A stretch of 64,000 bases of DNA, from assembly GCF_004217095.1 (NCBI RefSeq), contig NZ_SHKO01000003.1, positions 186,001 to 250,000 of the forward strand, written 5' to 3'. Made by a program: the position numbers and the translations under genes. The notes beneath the pieces were generated by a model. That model ran no database searches. It was not told the DNA's origin and saw nothing but the letters and a program-made list of their open reading frames with translations. Source of the DNA: Advenella incenata (GTDB lineage: Bacteria > Pseudomonadota > Gammaproteobacteria > Burkholderiales > Burkholderiaceae_B). Numbering within the stretch: position 1 is the stretch's first letter; each line of letters starts with the position of its first letter. Positions 1-8,230 of the stretch are shown here, piece by piece.

Positions 1-43
1 GCAGGGTGAAGCCGAATTTAATTCGTGTTGCATTGCTGTGCAT
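1..43 (-). CDS. 5' end of an unidentified gene downstream of tarD (partial)
   Basis: On the minus strand a good ribosome-binding site (GAGGAGAC) precedes an ATG at 43. The frame then stays open to the window edge and encodes MHSNATRIKFGFTL. The gap to the tarD stop is only about 40 bases, so the gene is probably co-transcribed with tarD. A transporter or Bug receptor would fit, but 14 residues are too few to identify a family. Confidence 0.5.
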   Translation of the reverse strand, partial: MHSNATRIKFGFTL

Positions 44-82
44 CTTGTTGTCTCCTCTATGTCGTTATTGGGGTGTTGCGGG

Positions 83-1249
83 TTATGCCGATAGTTGCTG
101 CATGACCTGATACAGATCGGCCTTGCCTTCAAATCCGATGCCCGGTAGATCGGGCATGGTAATGAAGCCGTTCTCCACTTTCACGCTATCGGGAAAGCCG
201 CCGAATGGCTGAAAAAGATCGGGGTATGATTCATTGCCACCCAGACCCAGGCCGGCAGCAATATTCAAGGACATCTGGTGACCGCCATGCGGGATGCATC
301 TTGCGCGCGACCAGCCATGTTCATGCAACATGTCCAGGGTGCGCAGGTACTCGACCAGACCGTAGCTCAGGGCGCAATCGAACTGCAGCCAATCACGGTC
401 GGCGCGCATGCCGCCGTAACGAATCAGGTTTCGCGCATCCTGCATGGAAAACAGGTCTTCACCGGTAGCCATGGGGTTTGGATAATAATTTCGCAGGGCG
501 GCCTGCAGTTCGAAATCCAGCGGGTCGCCGGGCTCTTCATACCAGAACAGATCGTACTGGCTCAGCGCCTTTGCATAGGCGATGGCGGTGTCCAGATCAA
601 ACCGGCCATTGGCGTCCACCGCCAGTTTCTGTCCGTCTTGCAGGACGCTCAGAATGGAGTCGATTCGGCGCAAATCTTCATCCAGAGAGGCGCCGCCGAT
701 CTTTTTCTTGACGACGGTATAGCCGCGATCGATATAGCTGCGCATTTCATCCTTGAGCTTTGCGTGATCCTGGCCGGGGTAATAATATCCACCCGCCGCA
801 TACACAAAAACCCGGCGATCCGGCTGTCCGTTGCCATAGCGATCGGCCAGCAGCTGAAATAGCGGTTTACCTTCTATTTTTGCAACGGCATCCCATATTG
901 CCATGTCGATCGTGCCGATCGCCACTGAGCGCTCGCCATGTCCGCCGGGTTTTTCGTTTGAGAACATGGTGGCCCAGATTTTGTGCGGATCCAGGTTGTT
1001 GCCCGAATCATCAATCAGCGTTGCCGGGTCCGCTTGCATAATCCTTGGGATAAAGCGTTCGCGCATCAACGTGCCCTGGCCGTATCGACCATTGGAGTTA
1101 AAGCCGTAGCCGATAACGGGCTTTCCGTCACGAATCACATCTGTGACCACCGCCACGAGACTGAGCGTCATTTTGGAAAAATCAATGTAGGCATTACGGA
1201 TGGGTGAACTGATGGGCAGCGTTTTTTCGCGAATTTCAACGATTTTCAT
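83..1249 (-). CDS. tarD: D(-)-tartrate dehydratase, enolase superfamily
   Basis: Predicted cytoplasmic Mg-dependent dehydratase converting D-tartrate to oxaloacetate. The 388-residue protein matches, from memory, the Bradyrhizobium TarD family over its whole length. The catalytic set is in place: Lys183 in VVKKKIGG, metal ligands Asp212 (VDANGR), Glu238 (WYEEP) and Glu264 (GED), and His321 (IPHGGHQ). Each lies one residue before its TarD counterpart. The ATG at 1249 is chosen because AGGAA precedes it; a longer frame to 1312 has no support. A LysR regulator is divergent and another gene starts about 40 bases downstream. Another acid-sugar dehydratase of the superfamily is possible, but the KxK plus His arrangement and the ends favour tartrate. 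Confidence 0.85.
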   Translation of the reverse strand: MKIVEIREKTLPISSPIRNAYIDFSKMTLSLVAVVTDVIRDGKPVIGYGFNSNGRYGQGTLMRERFIPRIMQADPATLIDDSGNNLDPHKIWATMFSNEKPGGHGERSVAIGTIDMAIWDAVAKIEGKPLFQLLADRYGNGQPDRRVFVYAAGGYYYPGQDHAKLKDEMRSYIDRGYTVVKKKIGGASLDEDLRRIDSILSVLQDGQKLAVDANGRFDLDTAIAYAKALSQYDLFWYEEPGDPLDFELQAALRNYYPNPMATGEDLFSMQDARNLIRYGGMRADRDWLQFDCALSYGLVEYLRTLDMLHEHGWSRARCIPHGGHQMSLNIAAGLGLGGNESYPDLFQPFGGFPDSVKVENGFITMPDLPGIGFEGKADLYQVMQQLSA

Positions 1250-1327
1250 TAAGGTTCCTGAAGTCTGGGTACATGCTGTAATTGTTTGGACAGGTCTTAA
1301 GATTACGAGCAAAATGGCTTTTTATAA

Positions 1328-1364
1328 TTCACTTATAATTAATTATCTATTTACTTAAAGTGAA
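1328..1364. promoter_or_regulatory. Inverted repeats in the tarD / lysR divergent promoter
   Basis: TTCACTT at 1328-1334 and its complement AAGTGAA at 1358-1364 lie 30 bp apart centre to centre. They enclose the perfect 12-bp palindrome ATAATTAATTAT (1335-1346) and two TATAAT-like boxes. This is a plausible LysR-type binding region for the divergent regulator. Which transcript is controlled is inferred. Confidence 0.45.
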
Positions 1365-1371
1365 CAGAATA

Positions 1372-2295
1372 ATGATCTCTGACCTGCAATTCATGGTGAT
1401 ATTGGCCCGGCATGGCAATTTGGCGGCAGCAGCGCGGGCGCTGAATGTGACGCCGCCGGCGGCGACCAAGCGCCTGGCCTTGCTTGAAAAGCGACTGGGT
1501 GTTCGGCTTGTCAACAGGACCACGCGAAGTTTCAGCCTGACCAGTGAAGGCGAAACCTATCGCCAGCACGCAGCACGGATATTGGGCGATATTCTGGATA
1601 TGGAAGACGTTATTTCTTCAAGCCGCAAGCCGCGTGGACTGCTGCGGGTCAATGCCACGCTGGGCTTTGGCCGGACCACGATCGCTCCATTGCTGTCCGA
1701 GTTTGCCAAACGTTATCCGCAGGTCGAGGTGCAAATGGAAGTGACTGACAGACCGGTGGACCTGGTCGAAAACGGTTTTGATCTGGCCATTCGTTTTGGC
1801 GCTTTGCCAGACAAGCGGCTCAATGCCAGGCGGATTCTATCCAATCAACGGTTTCTTTGCGCTTCGCCGCTGTACCTGGAGCGCCACGGTACGCCGTCCA
1901 GCCTGGCTGACCTGGCCCATCACCGTTGCATTATTCACCGGCAGAATGATGATGCCTATGGTATTTGGCGCTTTACCCATCACGATCATAGCGAAGTGGT
2001 GAAAGTCCATGGGATGCTCTCGAGCAATGACGGCGATATTGTGCTCGGCTGGGCGCTGGATGGACACGGTATTCTGATCCGCTCCGAGTGGGATCTTGCG
2101 AAGTATCTGCAAAGTGGCCGGCTCAGGATCGTGCTGCCTGACTTTACGCTGCCGGCTGCAGATTTGTATGTTTACTATCCCAGCCAGCGCAATCTGCCCG
2201 CGCGTACCCGGGCGTTCATCGATTTTCTGGTGGTGCATTTTGACCAGCCCGGCCAGAGTGAAGGGCTGACGGAAAAATCTGCGCCGGCAGGGTGA
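1372..2295 (+). CDS. LysR-family transcriptional regulator
   Basis: A 307-residue LysR regulator. The N-terminal winged helix-turn-helix (about residues 1-60) contains the usual LAAAARALNVTPPAATKRL stretch, and a LysR substrate-binding domain covers about residues 85-290. Divergent from tarD, so it probably responds to tartrate or a related acid and controls tarD plus the next gene. ATG 1372 places the HTH at the usual distance from the N-terminus; an in-frame GTG at 1360 is an alternative start and lies within the inverted repeat. Neither start has a strong ribosome-binding site. Confidence 0.85.
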   Translation: MISDLQFMVILARHGNLAAAARALNVTPPAATKRLALLEKRLGVRLVNRTTRSFSLTSEGETYRQHAARILGDILDMEDVISSSRKPRGLLRVNATLGFGRTTIAPLLSEFAKRYPQVEVQMEVTDRPVDLVENGFDLAIRFGALPDKRLNARRILSNQRFLCASPLYLERHGTPSSLADLAHHRCIIHRQNDDAYGIWRFTHHDHSEVVKVHGMLSSNDGDIVLGWALDGHGILIRSEWDLAKYLQSGRLRIVLPDFTLPAADLYVYYPSQRNLPARTRAFIDFLVVHFDQPGQSEGLTEKSAPAG

Positions 2296-2375
2296 TGGTT
2301 TATTTTAGCCACCGCGCATGCGGCCAGAGGTGTGCTTCAGGGCGTTAGGGTTTTCATTGTTAGGATTGTCTATTA

Positions 2376-2404
2376 TTGTATTCTAATGTATTCAATAGTA
2401 TATT
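2376..2404 (+). promoter_or_regulatory. Promoter of the Bug receptor gene overlapped by a GntR-type operator
   Basis: TTGTAT (2376-2381), a 17-bp spacer and TATATT (2399-2404) form a -35/-10 pair upstream of the receptor start at 2437. The 20 bp at 2376-2395, read on the minus strand, are TTGAATACATTAGAATACAA. This is an imperfect inverted repeat matching 17 of 20 positions with the site at 4211-4230. The operator covers the -35 and spacer, which is the geometry of a repressor site. Confidence 0.6.
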
Positions 2405-2436
2405 ATCGTTCGAATTCTATTTCTGGAGACTAACCA

Positions 2437-3405
2437 ATGACCTCGTTCAAACCCTGTATGCTTGCGGCCGTGCTGGCCACCACTCCGCTAGTCGCGCTTG
2501 CGGCTTATCCCGAGCAGCCCATTCGTCTTGTCGTGCCGCATCCTGCCGGGGGCTCTTCGGATATCCTGGCCCGGACGATGGCGGCCGCCATGTCAAAAGA
2601 CCTGGGGCAGTCCATTGTTGTGGAAAACAAAGGCGGCGGTAACGGCGCGATTGCTGCCCAGTCGGTGGCGAGCGCCAAGCCAGACGGGTATACGCTGCTA
2701 CTTGCGACAGCCAGCACACACGGGATCAACCCCACGCTGTACAGGAAGCTGAACTACGATGCCATCAAGGATTTTGCGCCGGTTACGCTGTTTGCGACCG
2801 TGCCCAATGTGCTGGTAGTGGGTAATGCACATAAGCAGATGAGCGGCCTCAAAGATCTTATTGACTATATGAAGGCCAATCCAGGAAAGACCAATATGGG
2901 CTCGGCCGGCAGTGGAACACCGGGCCATCTGGCCGGTGTCATGCTCAAGGATGCGGAGCATCTGGATCTGGTGCATGTGCCGTTCAAGGGTGGGGCGCCT
3001 GCGATCAGCGCGCTGATCGGTGGACAGACTGATTTCATGTTCACCACCATTCCCGGCGCGATCAGTCATATTAAAGCCGGATCTATCAAGGGGTTGGCGG
3101 TGTCGTCGGCCGAGCGCTCCGATGCACTGCCGGACCTGCCAACGGTTGCCGAGGCCGGTGTACCAGGATTTGAAGCCGTGTCCTGGCATGGTCTGGTGGC
3201 TCCCGCCAATACGCCGCAGCAGGTGATCGATGTGCTGTATCAGTCAGCCAGCAAGGCGCTCGCCAGCGAAGAGGTCAAAAGCAAGTTGAGCCACGAAGGG
3301 GCAAAGGCCGCCAAGATGACGTCGGCAGAATTTGGCGCTTTCATTCAGGCGCAGATCGGTAGTTGGGGCAATGCGGTCAAATCATCGGGCGCGCGCGTTG
3401 ACTGA
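2437..3405 (+). CDS. Tripartite tricarboxylate transporter receptor (Bug/TctC family)
   Basis: A 322-residue periplasmic solute-binding protein with a signal peptide (cleavage after about residue 22, VALA). The Bug signatures are YPEQPIRLVVPHPAGGSSD near the mature N-terminus and VENKGGGNGAIAA after it. It lies between the tarD and tcuAB loci and ends directly against the convergent GntR gene (stop codons at 3403-3405 and 3406-3408). The shared operator links it to tcuAB, so tricarballylate, citrate or aconitate are likely ligands (inference). No TctA/TctB membrane genes are nearby, so it must use permeases encoded elsewhere. GGAG lies ahead of the ATG. Confidence 0.88.
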   Translation: MTSFKPCMLAAVLATTPLVALAAYPEQPIRLVVPHPAGGSSDILARTMAAAMSKDLGQSIVVENKGGGNGAIAAQSVASAKPDGYTLLLATASTHGINPTLYRKLNYDAIKDFAPVTLFATVPNVLVVGNAHKQMSGLKDLIDYMKANPGKTNMGSAGSGTPGHLAGVMLKDAEHLDLVHVPFKGGAPAISALIGGQTDFMFTTIPGAISHIKAGSIKGLAVSSAERSDALPDLPTVAEAGVPGFEAVSWHGLVAPANTPQQVIDVLYQSASKALASEEVKSKLSHEGAKAAKMTSAEFGAFIQAQIGSWGNAVKSSGARVD

Positions 3406-4110
3406 TCACTTGCGATCAAGCAGGAAGCGACTGAGCCGGACCTTATAGGCCTCACTGATATGCCGGCTTGACACTTCCTGCGCCTTGTCTGGGTCGCGTT
3501 GTTCCAGGGCATTGATAATCTGCGCATGTTCTTCGCGTGCGGTTGATGGGCGACCGCTTTCACCCAGGGTGCTCTTGCCCAGCAACAGCATGGCGTTTTG
3601 CAGCACCTGTAATGTTTTGAGCAGGTAGCGGTTGTGCGCGCACTGGTACAGCGTCTGATGAAACAGCCGGTTGTTATAGGACAGGGCGGCTGGATCGTCC
3701 AGTGTCTCGTCCCGATCGATGATCTGCCTGAGCACCGCGATTTCAACGTCTGTGGCGTGGCGGGCTGCCAATGCAGCGGCCGTGCTTTCCAGGACCCGGC
3801 GCATTTCGTAAAGTTCGCCAACCATGTTCTGGTCCAGCTCGGTAATGATCAGGCCCCGCTTCGGATCGTTGGTGACCAGCCCTTCGGACATCAGCCGATT
3901 CAGCGCTTCCCGGATGGGAGTGCGGCTCAAGCCGATATCGGCGGCCAGTTCTGTTTCGCGCAAACGGGTGCCGGGCGGCAGGCTGCCGTTCTCCAGAGAC
4001 TGGACAATATAGTTATATGCCTGATCGCTCAATGTGACGCCGCGATCGTTGGCTTGCTCCGAGTCGGCCTCGGAACGGTTGGGAGCTGGGGATGGTTTGG
4101 ATTTTGCCAT
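3406..4110 (-). CDS. GntR-family regulator, FCD subfamily
   Basis: A 234-residue regulator. A winged helix-turn-helix (about residues 25-90) contains LRETELAADIGLSRTPIREA, followed by an all-helical FCD ligand-binding domain (about 100-225) with the His/Asp/Arg positions typical of organic-acid sensors. Divergent from tcuAB and convergent with the Bug receptor gene. Near-identical 20-bp inverted repeats overlap the promoters of both neighbours, so it probably represses both until a carboxylate ligand binds (inference). Confidence 0.88.
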   Translation of the reverse strand: MAKSKPSPAPNRSEADSEQANDRGVTLSDQAYNYIVQSLENGSLPPGTRLRETELAADIGLSRTPIREALNRLMSEGLVTNDPKRGLIITELDQNMVGELYEMRRVLESTAAALAARHATDVEIAVLRQIIDRDETLDDPAALSYNNRLFHQTLYQCAHNRYLLKTLQVLQNAMLLLGKSTLGESGRPSTAREEHAQIINALEQRDPDKAQEVSSRHISEAYKVRLSRFLLDRK

Positions 4111-4210
4111 GGTGCGATTCCTTGCTGCTGTTGCTTGCTTTTAGCACAGCATAACGCAATCGAGAAGGTTTGAGGCTGTTTTTGACTTTTTTTGGCACAG
4201 TCATAAATAT

Positions 4211-4239
4211 TTGTGTACAATAGAATACAACAGTATATT
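4211..4239 (+). promoter_or_regulatory. tcuAB promoter overlapped by a GntR-type operator
   Basis: TTGTGT (4211-4216), a 17-bp spacer and TATATT (4234-4239) lie upstream of tcuA at 4257. The operator TTGTGTACAATAGAATACAA (4211-4230) is an imperfect inverted repeat that differs at three positions from the site in the Bug receptor promoter. The arrangement relative to -35 and -10 is identical at both sites. Confidence 0.6.
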
Positions 4240-4256
4240 AAGTAAGGATATATAGC

Positions 4257-5651
4257 ATGAATGACACGTTGGCGTGTGATGTTCTTGTTATCGGAGGCGG
4301 CAATGCGGCACTGTGCGCCGCGCTGTCAGCCGCTGAACAGAACGCATCAGTAATTCTGGTCGAAAGTGCGCCGCGCGCCTGGCGCGGGGGCAACAGCAGT
4401 CATACCCGCAATTTTCGCTGTATGCACAATGCGCCCACCGATGTGCTGATAGACCGTTATCAGGAAGATGAGTATTTTCAGGATGTGTTCCGGGTAACGG
4501 GCGGAGAAACCAATGAGGATATGGCGCGCTATGTGATTCGTGAAACCGAGGGCTGTACCCCGTGGATGAAGGCCAATGGCGTACGGTTTCAGCCATCGCT
4601 GGGTGGCACGCTGCATCTGGGACGCACCAATGCGTTTTTCCTGGGCGGCGGCAAGGCGCTGGTCAATGCCTATTACAAGGCGGCCGAAAAGGCCGGCGTG
4701 CAGATTCTGTACGATACGGAAGCCAAAAAACTGAATTTTTCCGATGGTAAATGTGACAGTGTAGAACTGGTCAGAAACGGCCAGGCATTGACCATCGCGG
4801 GTAAATCCGTGGTCATTGCCTCGGGCGGTTTCGAGTCCAATTTGGAATGGCTGGAAGAGGCATGGGGGCCGGCGGCACGCAATTTCCTGATTCGCGGCAC
4901 CCGGTTCAACCAGGGCGTCATGCTGCGCGAGCTCATGCGTAACAAGGCCTGTATTATTGGCGACCCAACCCAGGGTCACGCCGTGGCTATCGATGCGCGG
5001 GCGCCCAAGTATGATGGGGGCATCGTCACCCGTGTAGATTGCGTCTCGCTGGGCATCGTGCTTAACAAGGAAGGGCGGCGCTTTTATGACGAAGGCGAAG
5101 ATTTCTGGCCCAAACGCTACGCCATCTGGGGACGTCTGGTTGCCCAGCAACCCGATCAGATTGCCTATTGCATCATTGATTCGAAGGCCATTGGCCGGTT
5201 CATGCCCTCCGTTTTCAAGTCCATTAGTGCCGATTCCATTGAAGCGCTCGCGCAACGCCTGCAGCTGCCGGTCAAGACTGTCGTGGAAACGGTGGCCGCA
5301 TTTAACGCCGCCGTTGAACCCGGTCAATTTGATCATAGCGTGCTGGACGGTTGCCGCACGCATGGTTTGCAACCGAATAAAACCAATTGGGCGCAAAAAA
5401 TCGATACCGGGCCATTTTATGCGTACCCGCTGGCCACCGGAATCACCTTTACCTATATGGGGGTGAAGGTAACGAAAAAGGCGCAGGTCATCATGGACGA
5501 CGAGACCTTGGCGGACAACGTTTTCGCCGCCGGTGAAATCATGGCGGGAAATATTCTGAGCAAGGGTTACGTAGCTGGTTTTGGGATGGCTATCGGAACC
5601 GTATTTGGTCGTATTGCAGGCACGGAGGCAGCAAAGCATGCAGCAGCTTGA
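4257..5651 (+). CDS. tcuA: FAD-dependent tricarballylate dehydrogenase TcuA
   Basis: A 464-residue flavoprotein of the fumarate reductase/succinate dehydrogenase flavoprotein family. The FAD dinucleotide fold is at the N-terminus (VIGGGNAALCAAL, residues 11-23) and the C-terminal FAD segment is AAGEIMAGNILSKGYVAG. TcuA oxidises tricarballylate to cis-aconitate and passes electrons to TcuB. The family relation is clear; related citrate-utilisation proteins (CitA/CitB type) are the main alternative for substrate. AAGGA lies 10 bases before the ATG. tcuB starts inside its 3' end. Confidence 0.85.
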   Translation: MNDTLACDVLVIGGGNAALCAALSAAEQNASVILVESAPRAWRGGNSSHTRNFRCMHNAPTDVLIDRYQEDEYFQDVFRVTGGETNEDMARYVIRETEGCTPWMKANGVRFQPSLGGTLHLGRTNAFFLGGGKALVNAYYKAAEKAGVQILYDTEAKKLNFSDGKCDSVELVRNGQALTIAGKSVVIASGGFESNLEWLEEAWGPAARNFLIRGTRFNQGVMLRELMRNKACIIGDPTQGHAVAIDARAPKYDGGIVTRVDCVSLGIVLNKEGRRFYDEGEDFWPKRYAIWGRLVAQQPDQIAYCIIDSKAIGRFMPSVFKSISADSIEALAQRLQLPVKTVVETVAAFNAAVEPGQFDHSVLDGCRTHGLQPNKTNWAQKIDTGPFYAYPLATGITFTYMGVKVTKKAQVIMDDETLADNVFAAGEIMAGNILSKGYVAGFGMAIGTVFGRIAGTEAAKHAAA

Positions 5652-6732
5652 ACAACTTATCGAAGACGCCCGCAACGCAGTGGGGATCTGTAACTCCTGT
5701 CGTTATTGCGAGGGCTTCTGTGCGGTCTTTCCCGCGCTTGAGCAGCGGCTGGATTTTACCCGCGGCGATCTGCATTATCTGGCCAATTTGTGCCACAACT
5801 GCAGCGAATGCTATTACTCCTGCCAGTACGCGCCACCACATGAGTTCAATGTGAATCTGCCGGTGCAACTGGCTGCGGTACGCCAGACAACCTATCAGAC
5901 GTATGCGTGGCCCGGCGCCATTGCCCGCGGTTTTGACAAAAGCGGCCTGCTGGCCAGCCTGGGGTTCCTGTTGGCGTTGGTCGTGCTGCTGGGGTTGGCG
6001 GCGCTTATCGGCGGACCGCCAATGAATGATCTGAATGGACAGTTCTATGCCATTTTCCCGCATGGTGTGCTGGCCACGGTTTTCGGATTGGCGGCATTGT
6101 GGGTCGTTCTCGCCATGGGCATGGGGTTTCGCAATTTTCTGAAGGATGTGGGCGAGACGCCCTCGTTGCTGCTGACCTGGGCGCATGTCCGTCAGGGGCT
6201 GTCGGACGCGTTAAGCCTGAAGTATCTGCATGGCAATGTGAAGACCGGCTGCACTTACCCGGACGATAATATTTCACCCTGGCGCCGTCGCTTTCATCAC
6301 CTTACCTTTTATGGATTTATGTTGTGTTTTGCCGCTACAGTGTCCGGCACTATTTTCCATTATGTGTTTGGCTGGCAGGCGCCCTATGCGTTCTTTAGCC
6401 TTCCCAAGCTGACCGGTACCATCGGCGGGATTTCATTGGCCATGGGTACGGCAGGGCAGTTCTGGCTCAAGCAAAAAGCCGATCCGGATATTCGCAATAT
6501 CAGGCAAATGGGAATGGACTATGCCTTTATTGCCCAGTTGTTTCTGGCCGCGGTTACCGGCCTGGCCCTGATGGTCTTTCGGGAAACCGCCGCGCTGGCG
6601 CCGTTGCTGGTCATTCATTTGGCCGTTATCCTGTCGTTGTTCATTACTATGCCTTTTGGCAAGTTTGTCCATGGCTTGTATCGCACCGGCGCGCTCATCA
6701 AATATGCAAAGGAACAGCCGGCTTCCCACTGA
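5638..6732 (+). CDS. tcuB: TcuB, membrane iron-sulfur electron-transfer partner of TcuA
   Basis: A 364-residue protein with two cysteine clusters for 4Fe-4S centres (Cys18, 21, 24, 28 and Cys52, 55, 58, 62) followed by about six membrane helices with His residues suited to haem. TcuB reoxidises the TcuA flavin and feeds electrons into the membrane. The ATG at 5638 is chosen because GGAGG lies just upstream; it overlaps the tcuA end by 14 bases, indicating translational coupling. The tcuC transporter of Salmonella is absent, and a Bug receptor sits nearby instead. Confidence 0.87.
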   Translation: MQQLEQLIEDARNAVGICNSCRYCEGFCAVFPALEQRLDFTRGDLHYLANLCHNCSECYYSCQYAPPHEFNVNLPVQLAAVRQTTYQTYAWPGAIARGFDKSGLLASLGFLLALVVLLGLAALIGGPPMNDLNGQFYAIFPHGVLATVFGLAALWVVLAMGMGFRNFLKDVGETPSLLLTWAHVRQGLSDALSLKYLHGNVKTGCTYPDDNISPWRRRFHHLTFYGFMLCFAATVSGTIFHYVFGWQAPYAFFSLPKLTGTIGGISLAMGTAGQFWLKQKADPDIRNIRQMGMDYAFIAQLFLAAVTGLALMVFRETAALAPLLVIHLAVILSLFITMPFGKFVHGLYRTGALIKYAKEQPASH

Positions 6733-6800
6733 AGTTGTCGGGGTTTGATTTACAATTAAGCGTTAATTTTCAGGCAAGTTGAGAATAATCAAACAGAAGG

Positions 6801-6823
6801 CTGTTCTGCTACTGGCAGGACAG
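6801..6823 (+). promoter_or_regulatory. Stem-loop in the trhO leader
   Basis: CTGTTCTGC and GCAGGACAG form a 9-bp stem (one G-U pair) with a 5-base loop, 44 bases before the trhO start. No T-run follows, so it is not an ordinary terminator. The role is unknown. Confidence 0.3.
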
Positions 6824-6866
6824 CTAAAATGAAAGACTTGCCGTTCAAACCCCCAAATTCAGTTCT

Positions 6867-7895
6867 ATGTCTCATACCATTGCCGCCCTATACAAATTTG
6901 TCGACCTGCCCGACTTCGAATCACTCAAGGAGCCGTTGCAGGCGTTTTGCGAGCGCAATCACGTCAAGGGAACGCTGCTGCTTGCCCGCGAGGGAATAAA
7001 CGGTACGATTGCCGGTCCCAAGGAAGGCATCGATGCTGTTCTGGCGTACCTTCGCAATGATCCGCGAATGGCGGACCTGGAGCACAAGGAATCCTGGTCC
7101 GATGAGCGCGATCCATTTCACCGGATGCGCGTGCGGCTGAAAAAGGAAATCGTGACCATGGGGCAACCCAATGTCAACACCACCAATACCGGTACCTATG
7201 TCCCGCCGGAAAACTGGAACGATCTGATTTCCGATCCCGAAGTGGTGCTGGTAGATACGCGCAACGATTACGAAGTTGATATTGGCACGTTCAAGGGGGC
7301 GGTCAATCCCAATACCGTGACGTTCCGCGAGTTTCCCAACTGGGTGCAAAGCCAGACTACCGAGGGCGGGTTGCTGGATAAAACCAAAGCACGCAAGGTG
7401 GCCATGTTCTGCACCGGCGGGATTCGCTGCGAAAAATCCACGGCGTATATGAAATCCTTGGGGTTTGACGAGGTATACCATCTACAGGGAGGTATTCTGA
7501 AATACCTTGAAACGATTCCTCCCGAAAAAAGCCTGTGGGAAGGCGAGTGCTTTGTCTTTGATGAGCGCGTCTCTGTCGGGCATGGGCTCAAGCCGGGTCC
7601 ATACATTCAGTGTCGCGCCTGCCGTCATCCCCTGAGTGAAGAAGAACGCGCTTCACCCAAGTACATTCGGGGTGAAAGCTGCCCGCATTGCTGGGACGAT
7701 AAAACCGAAGAGCAACGCGAGCGCTTCCGCGAACGGCAGCGCCAGGTTGATCTGGCAGCAGCGCGCAAAGAGGAACATATTGGTGCAGATATGCAGGAGC
7801 AGATCCGCCGGCGCCGTGCCCTGAAAGCGGCTCGTAAAGAGCAGGCGCGTCAGCGGGCCATGCAAAAACAGGTGCAAAAAGGTGCAGAAAACTAG
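6867..7895 (+). CDS. trhO: tRNA uridine(34) hydroxylase TrhO (rhodanese family, UPF0176)
   Basis: A 342-residue cytoplasmic protein. The N-terminal acylphosphatase-like domain (about 1-95) is followed by a rhodanese domain (about 120-215). Catalytic Cys182 and Cys188 lie in [12 protein letters not shown] cysteine pair in [12 protein letters not shown] and SCPHCWDD suggests metal binding, and the C-terminal tail is strongly charged. TrhO oxygenates U34 of certain tRNAs to 5-hydroxyuridine. No good ribosome-binding site is visible before the ATG. Confidence 0.88.
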   Translation: MSHTIAALYKFVDLPDFESLKEPLQAFCERNHVKGTLLLAREGINGTIAGPKEGIDAVLAYLRNDPRMADLEHKESWSDERDPFHRMRVRLKKEIVTMGQPNVNTTNTGTYVPPENWNDLISDPEVVLVDTRNDYEVDIGTFKGAVNPNTVTFREFPNWVQSQTTEGGLLDKTKARKVAMFCTGGIRCEKSTAYMKSLGFDEVYHLQGGILKYLETIPPEKSLWEGECFVFDERVSVGHGLKPGPYIQCRACRHPLSEEERASPKYIRGESCPHCWDDKTEEQRERFRERQRQVDLAAARKEEHIGADMQEQIRRRRALKAARKEQARQRAMQKQVQKGAEN

Positions 7896-7927
7896 TTGAT
7901 TATGCTAAAAACTAGTGCATTCCCTAA

Positions 7928-7956
7928 GTGTCATATATACGAATCACGTGCATAAT
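7928..7956 (+). promoter_or_regulatory. Candidate promoter of a small RNA
   Basis: GTGTCA (7928-7933), a 17-bp spacer and CATAAT (7951-7956) match sigma-70 boxes at four and five of six positions. The predicted transcript start near 7963 coincides with the first stem of the structured segment that follows. Confidence 0.35.
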
Positions 7957-7962
7957 TTGTTT

Positions 7963-8116
7963 CATGCAGGTGAGGAGACAAACGCTCTGCATGAGCAGGC
8001 TTTACCACTTAATTGGAATATTCGATTAAGTGTGTGCATGGTAGCTGTACCCATAACAAAAATAAACGAAAGGCGGAAAATCAATATAAATTGATTCCGC
8101 CTTTCTTTTTTTTTTT
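7963..8116 (+). ncRNA. Candidate small RNA between trhO and smr
   Basis: Three hairpins occur in a row in this non-coding stretch. TCATGCAG pairs with CTGCATGA (7962-7969 with 7987-7994), CACTTAAT with ATTAAGTG (8006-8013 with 8025-8032), and an Rho-independent terminator follows (8068-8116). A plausible promoter sits just upstream. About 150 nt with a strong terminal U-tract is typical of a trans-acting sRNA, but a processed trhO 3' end is also possible. A 12-codon frame at 7991 (MSRLYHLIGIFD) has poorly spaced GGAG and is probably chance. Confidence 0.45.
8068..8116 (+). terminator. Rho-independent terminator after trhO / candidate sRNA
   Basis: The long stem GAAAGGCGGA...TTGATTCCGCCTTTC has a two-base bulge on its left arm and is followed by about 12 T residues. 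It is one of the strongest intrinsic terminators in the window. Confidence 0.85.
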
Positions 8117-8230
8117 CCATACTTTAAATTGTCAGCTGGGCTTAGCGTTATCAGGCCGGGCTTTGAATTTTTGAGTAGCGCTGCGCGTCAGCCTGCAGTC
8201 AGTCTACTATCCGTTGTCCAGACTATTATA

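Noticed and set aside
4347-5675. A 442-codon frame on the minus strand opposite tcuA
   Set aside because: It mirrors tcuA, lacks a ribosome-binding site and shows no recognisable domain, while tcuA is clearly a real flavoprotein.
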